Positions 25,716 to 35,491 are shown, numbered from the stretch's first letter. The stretch: DNA of 64,000 bases from Qipengyuania aurantiaca (GCF_019711375.1 NZ_CP081295.1:2025501-2089500), one strand, 5' to 3'. A program made the numbers and translations. The notes: generated by a model from the letters alone, not told the origin.

Positions 25716-25810
25716 CACGCTTCTTTCCGGGCCCGCTAATCGGCGGGTCGACGGGTGCGCCGTAGATTCGCAAGGACGCGGCACAGCAATTTGATTGAGA
25801 GATACGTACC

Positions 25811-26305
25811 ATGTTCGCAGTAGTGCGCACGGGCGGCAAGCAATACCGGGTTGCCGCCGGAGACAAGATCGCGGTTGAGAAGCTGGCTGGCGAAGCCGGT
25901 GACACCATCACTCTGGGCGACGTCCTGCTCGCTGGCGAAGGCGATTCGCTTGCTGACGCTGCGAAGACGGTCGTTTCGGCTGAAATCATCGCGCAGGCGA
26001 AGAGCGAGAAGGTCACGGTCTTCAAGAAGCGCCGCCGCCACAACTATCGCCGCAAGAACGGCCACCGCCAGATGATGACGCTGCTGCGCATCACTGCCGT
26101 TGGCGATTCGAAGGCCGAGAAGAAGGCTGCTCCCAAGAAGGAAGCTGCCCCGAAGAAGGATGCTTCGGAAGAAAAGGCTGCGCCCAAGGCGAAGAAGGCC
26201 GCTCCCAAGAAGGACGCGGCTCCCGCCAAGTCGGGCACGCACGCCACCGAGAAAAAGGCTCCTGCCAAGAAGGCAGCTGCCAAGAAGACCGAATCCAAGA
26301 AGTAA
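25811..26305 (+). CDS. rplU: Ribosomal protein bL21 with Lys/Ala tail
   Basis: 164 aa. The first 100 residues are bL21 of the large subunit ([14 protein letters not shown], then [18 protein letters not shown], which binds 23S rRNA). After MMTLLRI the protein continues for about 65 residues as a repetitive Lys/Ala/Pro tail ([13 protein letters not shown] and similar) absent from the E. coli protein. Such tails are common in alphaproteobacterial L21. First gene of the rplU-rpmA pair. Confidence 0.96.
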   Translation: MFAVVRTGGKQYRVAAGDKIAVEKLAGEAGDTITLGDVLLAGEGDSLADAAKTVVSAEIIAQAKSEKVTVFKKRRRHNYRRKNGHRQMMTLLRITAVGDSKAEKKAAPKKEAAPKKDASEEKAAPKAKKAAPKKDAAPAKSGTHATEKKAPAKKAAAKKTESKK

Positions 26306-26317
26306 GGAACCCGGACC

Positions 26318-26587
26318 ATGGCACATAAAAAAGCAGGCGGTTCATCGCGTAACGGTCGCGACTCAGCCGGTCGTCGTCTTGGTGTGAAGAAGTTCGGCAG
26401 CGAAAACGTCGTCGCCGGCAACATTATCGTGCGCCAGCGCGGCACGAAGTTCTACCCGGCCGTCAACGTCGGCATGGGCAAGGACCACACGCTGTTCGCG
26501 CTTACCGACGGCGTCGTCCGATTCCACTCGGGCAAGCTTGGCCGCAAATATGTGTCGGTCGACCAGGTGGCTGAAGCTGCCGAATAA
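26318..26587 (+). CDS. rpmA: Ribosomal protein bL27
   Basis: 89 aa, 12 bp after rplU. It begins [20 protein letters not shown], the classical bL27 end that reaches the peptidyl-transferase centre, and keeps [10 protein letters not shown] and [11 protein letters not shown]. No N-terminal cleavage extension is present, as expected outside the Firmicutes. Confidence 0.98.
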   Translation: MAHKKAGGSSRNGRDSAGRRLGVKKFGSENVVAGNIIVRQRGTKFYPAVNVGMGKDHTLFALTDGVVRFHSGKLGRKYVSVDQVAEAAE

Positions 26588-26654
26588 ACGGACGCTCCGA
26601 TAACGGGATCGTCCAGACGAGACGGTCCCAGCCGGGCTAACGACCCGGCAGACG

Positions 26655-26687
26655 AAGAGGGAGATGGGGCCGACCCGTCTCCCTCTT
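26655..26687 (+). terminator. Terminator-like hairpin after rpmA
   Basis: AAGAGGGAGA (26655-26664) pairs perfectly with TCTCCCTCTT (26678-26687), 68 bp beyond rpmA. The downstream arm ends in TT rather than a long T-run, so it may be partly effective. Confidence 0.6.
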
Positions 26688-26798
26688 GTCGTTTCTCCCT
26701 CTTCGTAAATCGCATGGGCGAAAATTCCTTTCGCCATCACGCAATTGTCACGCGTCCGGCCTAGGAGCCCGGAGCGTGGTCCTACGGGGAGAATACCA

Positions 26799-27338
26799 AT
26801 GTTCCATGTCACCGAAAGGCTGCTGCTGCGGCCTGCTTGGCCCGAAGATGCAGACGCGCTGTTCGGCGGTATCGCCGACAAGGGTGTCGTGCGAAATCTT
26901 GCGAGTGCGCCTTGGCCCTATCTCCCCGAACATGCGCGTGATTTTGTCTGCCGCGAGGCGGTCGCCCGCTATCCGAAATTCCTCATTACGAAGCCGGGGC
27001 CCACGGGGTCCGAGGTGATCGGCTGCATCGGGATCGACCCGGGCGAGGGCGGCACCGAGCTTGGCTACTGGATTGCCCGCTCCGCATGGGGTCAGGGCTT
27101 TGCTACCGAAGCCGGACGCGGGATGCTGGAAGTCGCCCGATTGCTGGGTCATGGCAGGATCAACGCAGGGCACTTTGTCGACAATCCGGCATCGGGCCGC
27201 GTGTTGCGCAAGCTTGGTTTCGTGCCGACCGGCAAGGCCGCCATGCGGCACAGTTGCGGCCGGGGCGAGGAGGCGGAATGCGTGATGTACCGCCTCGATC
27301 TCGAGGCTGAGGCCGGACCGAACCTGCAGGCCGCATAA
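26799..27338 (+). CDS. GNAT-family acetyltransferase (RimJ/RimL-like)
   Basis: 179 aa from ATG 26799 with GGGGAGA just upstream. N-acetyltransferase fold: TERLLLRPAWPEDADALF, ELGYWIARSAWGQGFATEA (the acetyl-CoA pyrophosphate loop WGQGFATEA) and NPASGRVLRKLGFVPTGK, the pattern of the protein-N-terminus or small-amine acetylating branch. Substrate unknown. Monocistronic. Confidence 0.88.
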   Translation: MFHVTERLLLRPAWPEDADALFGGIADKGVVRNLASAPWPYLPEHARDFVCREAVARYPKFLITKPGPTGSEVIGCIGIDPGEGGTELGYWIARSAWGQGFATEAGRGMLEVARLLGHGRINAGHFVDNPASGRVLRKLGFVPTGKAAMRHSCGRGEEAECVMYRLDLEAEAGPNLQAA

Positions 27339-27340
27339 GA

Positions 27341-27370
27341 AAAGCCCCGCCATCGCTGGCGGGGCTTTTT
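27341..27370. terminator. Bidirectional terminator
   Basis: AAAGCCCCGCC and GGCGGGGCTTTTT pair around ATCGCT, with A and T runs on both flanks. It sits between the convergent acetyltransferase and PF10118 genes and can end transcription from each side. Confidence 0.88.
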
Positions 27371-27388
27371 GCTTTCGAGGGTGAGAGA

Positions 27389-28267
27389 TTATTCGGCCGG
27401 CATCAGCGCGGCTTCGAAATCGCCCTCGTAGACCTTGATAAGCTCGCGATCGTCGTGATCCCACGGGTGGAAGCCCGGCTTGAAATAGGCGAGCCATGCC
27501 GGGAAGATGCGGCGCACCACGCCGGGGGTGACAGTGAGGTACTTGAACAGGCCCCAACGCGCTTTCCAGCCGGTGATGCCGTCCTGCGCCAGCAGTTCGA
27601 GCGAGTCGGCCCAGCGGTTCTTGAAGAAGCGAGCAGTGACCGTGAGCATCACAAGGCTCCGGACGCGCCAGCGCTTGCCGTCGGTCCAGTCGCGCGTGGC
27701 GTGGTTCCAGGTGTCGAAGGCGACACCCTTGTGTTCGATTTCCTCGGCCGCATGCCAGCGCCACATATCGCGCACTTCCGGATCGGCATCCCTGAAATGC
27801 TCCGGATTGGCGAGGAATTCCGCCGCCATCATTGCAGTATAGTGTTCAAGCGCCATCGTCACGGCGAGGTTGGCAATGGCCGGACGGCCCTTGGTCAGAT
27901 CGAGCAACTCCTTCACGCGAAGGTCGATCGCCTTGATGTCGTAGCCGTGATCTTCGGCGAGACGATTAAAGGCGATGTGTTCGCGCGTGTGATTGATTTC
28001 CTGCTTCACGAACGCACGGATTTCCTCCGCCAGCTGAGGGTCGGCGCCTTCGCGGTGGGCCTTGACGGCCTCGACGAAGAAAGCCTCCCCGCGCGGGAAT
28101 GTGGCCGACAGGGCGTTGTGCCAGGCCGTGCCGAAAGGCTCGCCTGCCCACCAGCGCCTCGGCGTGGTGCCGCGGTTGAAGCGCTCGTCGCGCACGGTGA
28201 TGGTGAGATCGGCAGGGGTCGGGCCCTTGCTCATGGCGTCGGTGTCGATAGTGACGGGGGCGTTCAT
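27389..28267 (-). CDS. PF10118-type metal-dependent hydrolase
   Basis: 292 aa, helical. His and Glu residues form metal-ligand patterns: KQEINHTREHIAFN, ALEHYTAMMAAEF and WHAAEEIEHKGVAFDTW, as in the predicted metal-dependent hydrolases of COG3687, whose helices recall di-iron proteins. The activity of this family is not established. It is divergent from a TetR regulator with a palindrome between them, so it is probably that regulator's target. Confidence 0.85.
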   Translation of the reverse strand: MNAPVTIDTDAMSKGPTPADLTITVRDERFNRGTTPRRWWAGEPFGTAWHNALSATFPRGEAFFVEAVKAHREGADPQLAEEIRAFVKQEINHTREHIAFNRLAEDHGYDIKAIDLRVKELLDLTKGRPAIANLAVTMALEHYTAMMAAEFLANPEHFRDADPEVRDMWRWHAAEEIEHKGVAFDTWNHATRDWTDGKRWRVRSLVMLTVTARFFKNRWADSLELLAQDGITGWKARWGLFKYLTVTPGVVRRIFPAWLAYFKPGFHPWDHDDRELIKVYEGDFEAALMPAE

Positions 28268-28295
28268 GGACGGCTCCGGAGTTAACTTACATGGT

Positions 28296-28316
28296 TGTCA
28301 GTAAGCATTACTGACA
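28296..28316. promoter_or_regulatory. Palindromic operator between PF10118 and TetR genes
   Basis: TGTCAGTAA-GCA-TTACTGACA is a perfect inverted repeat with 9-bp arms. A second, smaller repeat TGACAT-AA-ATGTCA (28312-28325) overlaps its right end. The site is 29 bp from the PF10118 start and 67 bp from the tetR start, the usual place for a TetR-family operator acting on both genes. Confidence 0.8.
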
Positions 28317-28382
28317 TAAATGTCAATAACGGGAGCTTAACGGCTTCCCCCGCGCGCAGCGATGGGTTAACGCTGGCGAACA

Positions 28383-28982
28383 ATGGCTACCCGCAAGCGT
28401 CTACCTCCCGAAGAATCCCGCCTTGCTGCGCTCGAAGCGGCGCGCGGTCTGCTGATCGAAACCGGCCCCCAGTCGGTTACGTTGAAAGCGGTTTCGGCGC
28501 GGATCGGGCGGACGCATGCGAACCTGTTGCATCATTTCGGCTCGGCGGCGGGCTTGCAGAAGGCGCTCGCCGGGCACCTGGCCCAGGCCGTCTGCGCGAC
28601 GATTGCCGACGCGGTCCGCGCCAGCCGGGCAGGGCTTGGCTCCCCGCGCGAAGTCGTGGACCTTGCGTTCGACGCTTTCGACAAGGAAGGCGCGGGCGCG
28701 CTTGCCAGCTGGATGATCCTGACCGGCAATGAGGACGCACTCACCCCCATCGTCGAGACCATCCATCAGCTGGTCGACGAGATTGCCCCCGAAGAAGCCG
28801 AGCATTCAGGGAACGCCACGCAGGTCCACGAGGAAACGCTGGCGCTCGTCCTTATGGCGATGGGCGACGCGCTGATCGGCACAGCCCTGTCGCGCTCGCT
28901 CGGCTTGCCCGAGACGGCGGCGCGCGACCGTGCAGAACGGATGCTGGTTCGTTCGCTCGAAGCTAGCCTTCCGCAGGCGTAA
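28383..28982 (+). CDS. TetR-family transcription regulator
   Basis: 199 aa. The N-terminal helix-turn-helix is RLAALEAARGLLIETG, SVTLKAVSARIGRTHANLLHHFGSA (quoted in part), with the LHHF end of the TetR recognition helix. The C-terminal ligand and dimer domain is not like any well-known subfamily. It probably represses its divergent PF10118 neighbour and itself through the operator at 28296. The 3' end overlaps ygfZ convergently by 20 bp. Confidence 0.9.
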   Translation: MATRKRLPPEESRLAALEAARGLLIETGPQSVTLKAVSARIGRTHANLLHHFGSAAGLQKALAGHLAQAVCATIADAVRASRAGLGSPREVVDLAFDAFDKEGAGALASWMILTGNEDALTPIVETIHQLVDEIAPEEAEHSGNATQVHEETLALVLMAMGDALIGTALSRSLGLPETAARDRAERMLVRSLEASLPQA

Positions 28983-29706
28983 GGCCGGGGCGCATCCACT
29001 CAGGGGCCGCTTCCGGTTCGATATCGCTCACGCGCAAGTGGTCCACGGCAAGGCCCAAGGCCTCGTAGGCCACCTTGCGCCGCTTCTCGTCCGACTGTTC
29101 GAGCGGCACGACAACAAGCCGCCGGTTGACCTTGCTGCGCCAGTTCATCCGCGCGGTGTTTTCCTGACCGATGTAGCAGCCCTTATCGAAGGCCACGCCG
29201 TGGAGTTCGACAGCGTTTGTCTCCAGCCACAATATGTCGCCCAGCTCCGCGCGGCCTTCGGGCACTCCGAGCGAGAGGCGATGCGCGCGATACGCCTCGT
29301 CCGCCGATGCGTCGCCCTCTGCCACCGGGGCGAGCCAGCGCTGGCCCAGCGCGGGAAGGCGCGGATCGGAAGCGCCGCCGTCGCCCGTGTGGCCTTCCCA
29401 ATGGACGCCGACCGTATCGTCCACCGCAATGTCGATCTTGCGGCGCAGGCGATAGAGCGAAAGGCGCTTCGCGAGGTCTTCGGCGAATTCGGCTTCGCAA
29501 TCGAGGAGCAGACCGCCGTCGCCCGCAGGCCACACGATCATGTCGAACAGCGCCTTGCCCTGCGGCGTGAGCAGTCCGGCATAGACGGGCAACGCCTGCT
29601 TCACATCATTGGTCAGCAGGCCTTGCAGGAAGCCGGCAACGCTCTCGCTGTCGTCTTTGGGCGTCAGGCGCACGATGGCGCGGCTGGTCAGGCGGGTGGC
29701 TGTCAT
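28963..29706 (-). CDS. ygfZ: Folate-binding YgfZ/GcvT-like protein
   Basis: 247 aa from ATG 29706. YgfZ helps make or repair iron-sulfur enzymes with tetrahydrofolate. The invariant motif KGCYIGQENTARM with its Cys is present, and the N-terminal half (FLQGLLTNDVKQ, LLTPQGKALFDMIV) follows the GcvT-like fold. Divergent from pyrC with a 39-bp gap. Confidence 0.94.
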   Translation of the reverse strand: MTATRLTSRAIVRLTPKDDSESVAGFLQGLLTNDVKQALPVYAGLLTPQGKALFDMIVWPAGDGGLLLDCEAEFAEDLAKRLSLYRLRRKIDIAVDDTVGVHWEGHTGDGGASDPRLPALGQRWLAPVAEGDASADEAYRAHRLSLGVPEGRAELGDILWLETNAVELHGVAFDKGCYIGQENTARMNWRSKVNRRLVVVPLEQSDEKRRKVAYEALGLAVDHLRVSDIEPEAAPEWMRPGLTPAEG

Positions 29707-29745
29707 GCGTGACAGATAGGCCGCCTGCCGCCATAGGCAACCGCC

Positions 29746-30792
29746 ATGAGCCACGCCCCCGAATCGCTGACCATCCGCCGCCCCGACGACTGGCATCTCC
29801 ACTTTCGCGATGGCGAGACCATGCGCGCGGTCGTGCCGCACACCGCGCGCCAGTTCGCCCGCGCGATCGTCATGCCCAATCTCGCGCCGCCGGTAACTAC
29901 CACCGCATTGGCCGACTCCTATCGGACCCGCATTCTCGAAGCCGTGCCCGAGGGGCTCGACTTCACACCGCTCATGACCGCCTATCTCACCGACGAAACC
30001 GATGCGGACGACCTGGCGGCGGGTTTCGCGGATGGCGTGCTTACCGCGGCCAAGCTCTATCCCGCGGGCGCGACGACCAACTCCGCCCACGGCGTGACCG
30101 ACATCGCGAATATCGAGCGCGTGCTGGAAAAGATGGCCGCGATCGGGATGCCGCTCTGCGTCCACGGCGAAGTCACCCATGCCGAGATCGATATTTTCGA
30201 CCGCGAGGCGGTGTTCATCGACCGCATCCTAGCTCCGGTGGTGGAGCGTCTGCCCGAACTGAAAGTGATCTTCGAGCACATCACCACGAAGCAGGCTGCC
30301 GAGTTCGTCGATGCGACCGGCCTCAATGTTGGCGCAACGATCACGCCGCAGCACCTCCATATCAACCGCAACGCGATCCTGGTGGGCGGCATTCGCCCGC
30401 ATATGTTCTGCCTGCCCGTCGCCAAGCGCGAGGAGCACCGGCTGGCGCTGCGCAAGGCGGCGACCTCAGGATCGGCCAAGTATTTCCTCGGCACTGACAG
30501 CGCGCCGCACCATCGCCACGCAAAGGAAAGCGATTGCGGATGTGCGGGGATTTTCAACGCGCCCTTTGCGCTTGAAAGCTATGTCACCGTTTTCGACGAA
30601 GAGGAGGCGCTCGATCACTTCGAGGCGTTTGCCAGCCTCAACGGCCCCGGCTTCTACGGAATGCCCGTCAATGAAGAGACGGTGACGCTGGAAAAGGCTC
30701 CGGTCGAGGTTCCGGCCGAGGTCAATGGGGGAGAGGCCGAGATCGTGCCCTTCCACGCGGGCGAAACGCTCAAATGGCGGTTGGCTTCCTAG
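29746..30792 (+). CDS. pyrC: Dihydroorotase
   Basis: 348 aa, type II (E. coli-like) dihydroorotase of pyrimidine synthesis. Zinc ligands are in [11 protein letters not shown], the carbamylated Lys in [12 protein letters not shown], then [29 protein letters not shown] and the Asp of [14 protein letters not shown]. All key residues are present. The 3' end overlaps rarD convergently by 23 bp. Confidence 0.97.
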   Translation: MSHAPESLTIRRPDDWHLHFRDGETMRAVVPHTARQFARAIVMPNLAPPVTTTALADSYRTRILEAVPEGLDFTPLMTAYLTDETDADDLAAGFADGVLTAAKLYPAGATTNSAHGVTDIANIERVLEKMAAIGMPLCVHGEVTHAEIDIFDREAVFIDRILAPVVERLPELKVIFEHITTKQAAEFVDATGLNVGATITPQHLHINRNAILVGGIRPHMFCLPVAKREEHRLALRKAATSGSAKYFLGTDSAPHHRHAKESDCGCAGIFNAPFALESYVTVFDEEEALDHFEAFASLNGPGFYGMPVNEETVTLEKAPVEVPAEVNGGEAEIVPFHAGETLKWRLAS

Positions 30793-31672
30793 AGCGCGCG
30801 ACGAGATCCCACACGAAGATCGCCGCGGCCGCCCAGATACAGGCGAAGCAGGCGGCCTGCGCGGGCTTCAACTCCTCTCCGAAGACGGTGAGGCCGAGAA
30901 TGAAGACGATGCTGGGCGCCAGGAACTGGATGAAGCCGAGCGTCGAATAGGGCAGCCGCCTTGCAGCAATGGCGAACATCAGCAGCGGAAAGGCCGTGAG
31001 CGCGCCCCCGAGCATGATCGCGAGGCTGAGACTGGTATCTTGCGTGAAAGCCGATCCGGCCGGAGTGCCTGCGTAATAGAAGGCGACCACCGAGGCAGGG
31101 ACGAGCAGCACCAGCGACTCGATCGTCAGGCCGGGCAGGGCGCCCACGTCGACCTGTTTGCGAATGAGGCCATAAGTGCCGAAGCTCAGCGCCAAGGTAA
31201 GGCTGATCCACAAGGTCGTCAGCGCGCCGCCCAAAAGTAGTGAGACGCCCACCGCTGCGAGCGCCACAGCAGCCCACTGCGCCCGCGACAACCGCTCCTT
31301 CAGCAGCAGTGTGCCGAGCAGGACGTTGATCAGCGGGTTGATGTAGTAGCCGAGGCTGGCGGCGTAGACGTAATTGCTCTGGATCGCCCAGACATAAACG
31401 ACCCAGTTCACCGCGATCAGCGTGGCGCTCAGGAGCAGCCAGGCCATGGTGCGCGGGTTGGAGAGCGCGGCCTTCAGTTCCGGCAATTGCTTTCGCACCG
31501 CAACGATCAGCAGGCACAGCGGCAGCGTCCAGATGATCCGCCAGCCGACGAACTCCATCGCCGGGACGCTGCGCACCAGGATCAGGTAAAGCGGCAGGAA
31601 GCCCCAGATCAGATAGGCTCCGAGCGCTGCCCAAAGGCCTGTCCGGGGGTGTTCGGTTGCTGTCGTTTCCAT
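30770..31672 (-). CDS. rarD: EamA-family permease RarD
   Basis: 300 aa from ATG 31672 (a longer frame to 31711 is possible). Ten hydrophobic helices arranged as two EamA repeats. RarD features: [52 protein letters not shown] and [14 protein letters not shown] (each part of the family pattern). A drug/metabolite-superfamily exporter; the substrate is not known. Confidence 0.92.
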   Translation of the reverse strand: METTATEHPRTGLWAALGAYLIWGFLPLYLILVRSVPAMEFVGWRIIWTLPLCLLIVAVRKQLPELKAALSNPRTMAWLLLSATLIAVNWVVYVWAIQSNYVYAASLGYYINPLINVLLGTLLLKERLSRAQWAAVALAAVGVSLLLGGALTTLWISLTLALSFGTYGLIRKQVDVGALPGLTIESLVLLVPASVVAFYYAGTPAGSAFTQDTSLSLAIMLGGALTAFPLLMFAIAARRLPYSTLGFIQFLAPSIVFILGLTVFGEELKPAQAACFACIWAAAAIFVWDLVARSRKPTAI

Positions 31673-31852
31673 GAATGAATCGCGCCTAGGCCGGGGCGTT
31701 GACCCCTGCAAGCCTCATCTCGTCGGCTGAGAAACCACGACTCGTCGATTAATCGAAATCTGACGCCAATGTTGCAATCGGTTCAGGAAAGCGCGCGTAA
31801 TACTGAACGGCATCAGGACACCACGAGTCGAATACGACCAAAGGAATTGCTC

Positions 31853-32377
31853 ATGCCGAACCTTACCAAGACCCTTTCGCTGGCTATCGCCGCCAGCGGC
31901 CTCACCCTCGCCATGCCGGCCAGCGCCGCCGTGCCCGCCCATGCCGCACCGCAGGCGCAGGCCCATGCTGCCGCGCATGTCGATATCGCCGGCGAAACCG
32001 TCTTCGAGCATGGCAAGAAGCACAAGCGTCACAAGCGCCACAAGCATCACCGCGGCCATGATCGCTACGAGGACCGCTATTACGGCGAGCGCCGCTACTA
32101 CCGCGACGACCGCCGTCCCTATTACATGCGCTACGACCGCCGCTGGGGCCAGCCGGTCTATCGCGACACCCGCATTTGGCGTGGTCGCGACAACCGCTAT
32201 TACTGCCGCAAGGAAGACGGCACCACCGGCCTCTTGGTCGGAGCCGGTGTCGGCGCGCTGATCGGTCATGAAGTGGCCGGACGCGGCGGCGACCGCACGC
32301 TCGGCGCTATCGTCGGCGGCGCGGCAGGCGCGCTGCTCGGTCGCTCGATCGACCGTTCCAGCACCCGCTGCGGCTAA
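31853..32377 (+). CDS. Glycine-zipper 2TM protein, His/Arg/Tyr rich
   Basis: 174 aa from ATG 31853 with AAGGA before it. A signal peptide (LTLAMPASAAVPAHA) is followed by a His/Lys block (HGKKHKRHKRHKHHRGH) and a Tyr/Arg/Asp-rich section (YYGERRYYRDDRRPYY). The C-terminal glycine zipper is GLLVGAGVGALIGHEVAG and GAIVGGAAGALLGRSID, as in outer-membrane SmpA/RcnB-associated small proteins. Possible metal or surface binding; role unknown. Confidence 0.85.
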   Translation: MPNLTKTLSLAIAASGLTLAMPASAAVPAHAAPQAQAHAAAHVDIAGETVFEHGKKHKRHKRHKHHRGHDRYEDRYYGERRYYRDDRRPYYMRYDRRWGQPVYRDTRIWRGRDNRYYCRKEDGTTGLLVGAGVGALIGHEVAGRGGDRTLGAIVGGAAGALLGRSIDRSSTRCG

Positions 32378-32473
32378 TCACATCGCGAGCTTTCGGACTG
32401 CGCCCACCCGCAGTTCGGAGGGGGCGACCCTTCGGGTCGTACTGGGCGTCGTCCGAACCCTTTCAAGAAGGGG

Positions 32474-32489
32474 AGGGCGGCGCCCTTTT
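32474..32489 (+). terminator. Short terminator hairpin after the glycine-zipper gene
   Basis: AGGGC-GGC-GCCCT followed by TTT, with CGACCC-TTC-GGGTCG a little upstream (32423-32437). The stem is only 5 bp, so efficiency is uncertain. It abuts the end of the convergent astD. Confidence 0.45.
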
Positions 32490-33936
32490 ACTTGTGCGCG
32501 TCCTTGGACTTGCGGGTCGGCTTGACCGCGTCCTTGAGCCCGACGCCGATGCTGGCGCGCGGTTGTTCGACCTCGGTGCTGGCTACCGGATAGGCGCAAT
32601 AGTCGGCGGCGTAATAGGCCGCCGGGCGATGGTTGCCCGACAGGCCGATGCCCCCGAAGGGCGCGCCGGAGGAGGCCCCGTTGGTCGGGCGGTTCCAGTT
32701 GACGATGCCGGCGCGTGCCTCGCTCCAGAAATGCTCGAAATCATCGGGCTTGCCGCCGACCAGTGAGGCCGAGAGGCCGTAGCGCGTGTTGTTCGCTTCC
32801 GCGATCGCTTCGTCGAAATCCTTGACCCGGATCACCTGCAGCAGCGGGCCGAACAGTTCGACATCGGGGCGGTCCTCGATGGCCGTGGTTTCGATGATGC
32901 CGGGGGTGAGGAAGGGCAGGTCCTCCTTCGGCCGCGTCATCTTGAGGATCGCTTCGCCGCCATGGGCCAGCAGGGCTTCCTGGCTTTCCATCATCATCTC
33001 GGCGGTCGCGTTGTCGATCACCGTGCCCATGAAGGGCTGCGGCTCGGCAAAGGGTTCGTCGACGATCAGGCGTTCGGCAAGGTTTTTGACCGCCGGGACG
33101 ATCTCGTCATACACGCTGTCGAGCACGATCAGGCGGCGCGCGGCGGTGCAGCGCTGGCCGGCGGTGGTGTAGGCCGACTGGATGATGGTGACCGCCGCGT
33201 CTTCGATCTTGGGCGTGTCGATCACCACGATCGGGTTGTTGCCGCCCATTTCGAGGGCAACGATCTTGGCCGGATTGCCGGCAAGCTTCTTGTTGATCGC
33301 AATCCCCGCCGGGGCCGAGCCGGTGAAGAGCACCCCGTCGACCGCCTCGTGCGCGACCAGCGCCTTGCCCATGTCGGGCCCGCCGTGGAGGCATTGGATC
33401 ACGCCTTCGGGCACTTCGGCCTCGTGGAACAGCTTGGTCAGGAATTCGCCAACCGCCGGGGTCTTCTCGCTCGGCTTGAAGACGACGACATTGCCCGCGA
33501 TCAGCGCCGGCACGATGTGGCCGTTGGGCAGGTGGGCCGGGAAATTGTAAGGACCGAGCACCGCCATCAGCCCGTGCGGCTTGTGGCGCAGCGCCGAGCT
33601 TCCCTGAAGCGCGCTGTCGAGCTTCTTCTGTCCGGTGCGTTCGGCATAGGCCTTGATCGAGATCTCGACCTTGTTCTTGACCGCTTCGACCTCGGTGCGA
33701 GCTTCCCAAAGGGGCTTGCCCGTTTCGCGGGCGATCAGTTCGGCAAAGGGTTCGGCGTGCTTGAGCACCTGGTTGGCGAAGCGGCGCATGAATTCCATGC
33801 GGACCGCAGCCGATTGCCGCGCCCAGTCGCGCTTTGCCGCCAGCGCGCGTTCCATCACCTTGTCGATATTGCCGACCTTGCCACGCCAGATCTGGTTGCC
33901 CGTCGCCGGCTCGGTCGAAATCATCTTGTCAGACAC
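32488..33936 (-). CDS. astD: Succinylglutamate-semialdehyde dehydrogenase
   Basis: 482 aa, aldehyde dehydrogenase family. Catalytic Cys in TTAGQRCTAARR, the general base Glu in ALEMGGNNP, and NAD motif GPYNFPAHLPNGHIVPAL. The AstD-specific C-terminus SGNHRPAAYYAADYCAYPVA marks the arginine succinyltransferase pathway, where it oxidises succinylglutamate semialdehyde. It stands alone here; astA, astB and astE are not in the window. Confidence 0.93.
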   Translation of the reverse strand: MSDKMISTEPATGNQIWRGKVGNIDKVMERALAAKRDWARQSAAVRMEFMRRFANQVLKHAEPFAELIARETGKPLWEARTEVEAVKNKVEISIKAYAERTGQKKLDSALQGSSALRHKPHGLMAVLGPYNFPAHLPNGHIVPALIAGNVVVFKPSEKTPAVGEFLTKLFHEAEVPEGVIQCLHGGPDMGKALVAHEAVDGVLFTGSAPAGIAINKKLAGNPAKIVALEMGGNNPIVVIDTPKIEDAAVTIIQSAYTTAGQRCTAARRLIVLDSVYDEIVPAVKNLAERLIVDEPFAEPQPFMGTVIDNATAEMMMESQEALLAHGGEAILKMTRPKEDLPFLTPGIIETTAIEDRPDVELFGPLLQVIRVKDFDEAIAEANNTRYGLSASLVGGKPDDFEHFWSEARAGIVNWNRPTNGASSGAPFGGIGLSGNHRPAAYYAADYCAYPVASTEVEQPRASIGVGLKDAVKPTRKSKDAHK

Positions 33937-34002
33937 AAAAAAGCCTGTCCTTGAACCCGTTGCCCTATCTGCAACCGCCTATGTGCCTTCTGCCTTGGCG
34001 CG

Positions 34003-35412
34003 TCAAATTGAGTTTTGGCTAATGTGTCCACAAGGGACGGGGGCCGGGCCATGCGCATCGCCGATGCGGCGAAGGCGCGCGACCTTTTCGTGCAGGGGCT
34101 GCCAGTCATCGCGTTCGTCGATGGCCGACCAGATTGCCTCCACCTCGTCGATGAGCATGCTTTCGGGCGCCCCCTCGCTCCAATAGGGGTGGGTGTCCTC
34201 GACCCGTTCGTAAGCGCTGAGCAGCTGCGCGATCTCGCCCGTCGCCCCGCCGGTGCGCAGGCGGTAGAAAAAGGCGTCGGGCTGTTCGCCGCTGGCCGCC
34301 ATCTCGGCCTCGCACGCGCCGACCAGCCGGCCATCCTCTTCGCCGCCCTTGGGCACGAGGCCGAGCCGCCAGCGCCAGCGCCGCCCGACCGCTTCCATAT
34401 AGAGCGGCCCGAACCGCTCCATCGCGGCGATGAGTGGGGGCGCATCGGCCAGCAGGCGCAGCGCGATGGCGAACTGGCCGCAGTTCCAGTGCAGCGCTTC
34501 GGGCTGGCGGCCGAAGGCGTAGAGGCCCTGATGGTCGAAATAGGCGGCGGTGAAGCCCGGCTCCCACTTGGGCAGGAATCGCCAGGGACCGTAATCGAAG
34601 CTCTCGCCAAAGATGTTCATATTGTCGGTGTTGAGCACGCCGTGGACGAAGCCGGCCACCATCCAGCTGGCGGCAAGATCGGCCATGCGCTCGACCACGA
34701 GGTGCATGAGGCGCACGGCTGGCTCTTCGCGGCCCGGCGCGTCCTCGGGTGGGGGTGGGCCGGGGATGTGTTCGAGGCAATAGGCAACCAGCGCCTCCAT
34801 ATGCTCCTTTTCCTCCAGCACGAGCAGGCGCTGGAAACTGCCGATGCGGATATGGCCGTGGCTCAGTCGCGTCATCACCGCCGAGCGTGTCGGGGAGGGT
34901 TCGTCCCCGCGCTCCAGCTTTTCCCCGGTCTCGACGATGCTGAAGGTCTTGGAGGTGTAGACGCCCAGCGCTTCGAGCATTTCGGTGGCGAGGATCTCGC
35001 GCACCCCGCCTTTCAGCGTCAGCCGTCCGTCGCCTGCGCGGCTCCACGGGGTCTGGCCCGATCCCTTGGTGCCGAGATCGAGAAGGCGGCCCGCGCGATC
35101 ACGCATCTGGGCGAAAAGAAAGCCGCGCCCGTCGCCGATTTCGGGATTGAACACGCGGAACTGGTGGCCGTGGTATCGCAGCGCGAGCGGCTGGGGGAGG
35201 TTGCCTTCCAGCGGTTCGAAACGTCCGAAATGCCGGACCCAATCGCTGTCCGACAGCTCCCCCAGACCGACGGCGGCAGCCCAGCGGTCGTTCCGGAAAC
35301 GCACGTTCGTTTCGGGAAAATCCGCCGGCGCGACCGGGTCGCCAAGCCAGTCCGCAAGCTCCGAGATTGGCGTTTCGGGGCGGTATTCGGCGGGTTCGGG
35401 GGCGCTCGGCAT
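34003..35412 (-). CDS. selO: Protein adenylyltransferase SelO/YdiU
   Basis: 469 aa, close to the E. coli length. A pseudokinase fold that moves AMP to protein side chains. Visible: DLGTKGSGQTPWSRAGDGRL, GGVREILATEMLEALG, HGVLNTDNMNIFGESFDYGP with the metal-binding Asn and Asp, and a C-terminal PCGHISQN in which Cys (about 461) takes the place of the selenocysteine of animal SelO. Known role in redox-stress adaptation. Lone gene, divergent from a hydrolase gene. Confidence 0.94.
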   Translation of the reverse strand: MPSAPEPAEYRPETPISELADWLGDPVAPADFPETNVRFRNDRWAAAVGLGELSDSDWVRHFGRFEPLEGNLPQPLALRYHGHQFRVFNPEIGDGRGFLFAQMRDRAGRLLDLGTKGSGQTPWSRAGDGRLTLKGGVREILATEMLEALGVYTSKTFSIVETGEKLERGDEPSPTRSAVMTRLSHGHIRIGSFQRLLVLEEKEHMEALVAYCLEHIPGPPPPEDAPGREEPAVRLMHLVVERMADLAASWMVAGFVHGVLNTDNMNIFGESFDYGPWRFLPKWEPGFTAAYFDHQGLYAFGRQPEALHWNCGQFAIALRLLADAPPLIAAMERFGPLYMEAVGRRWRWRLGLVPKGGEEDGRLVGACEAEMAASGEQPDAFFYRLRTGGATGEIAQLLSAYERVEDTHPYWSEGAPESMLIDEVEAIWSAIDERDDWQPLHEKVARLRRIGDAHGPAPVPCGHISQNSI

Positions 35413-35491
35413 GGGCTTTGGATGGGGCGCATGGCCGGGTCATGCAAGTCGTCTCTCGAAATTTGCGCAAAGCCGCGCTACCGGAGCAGGC

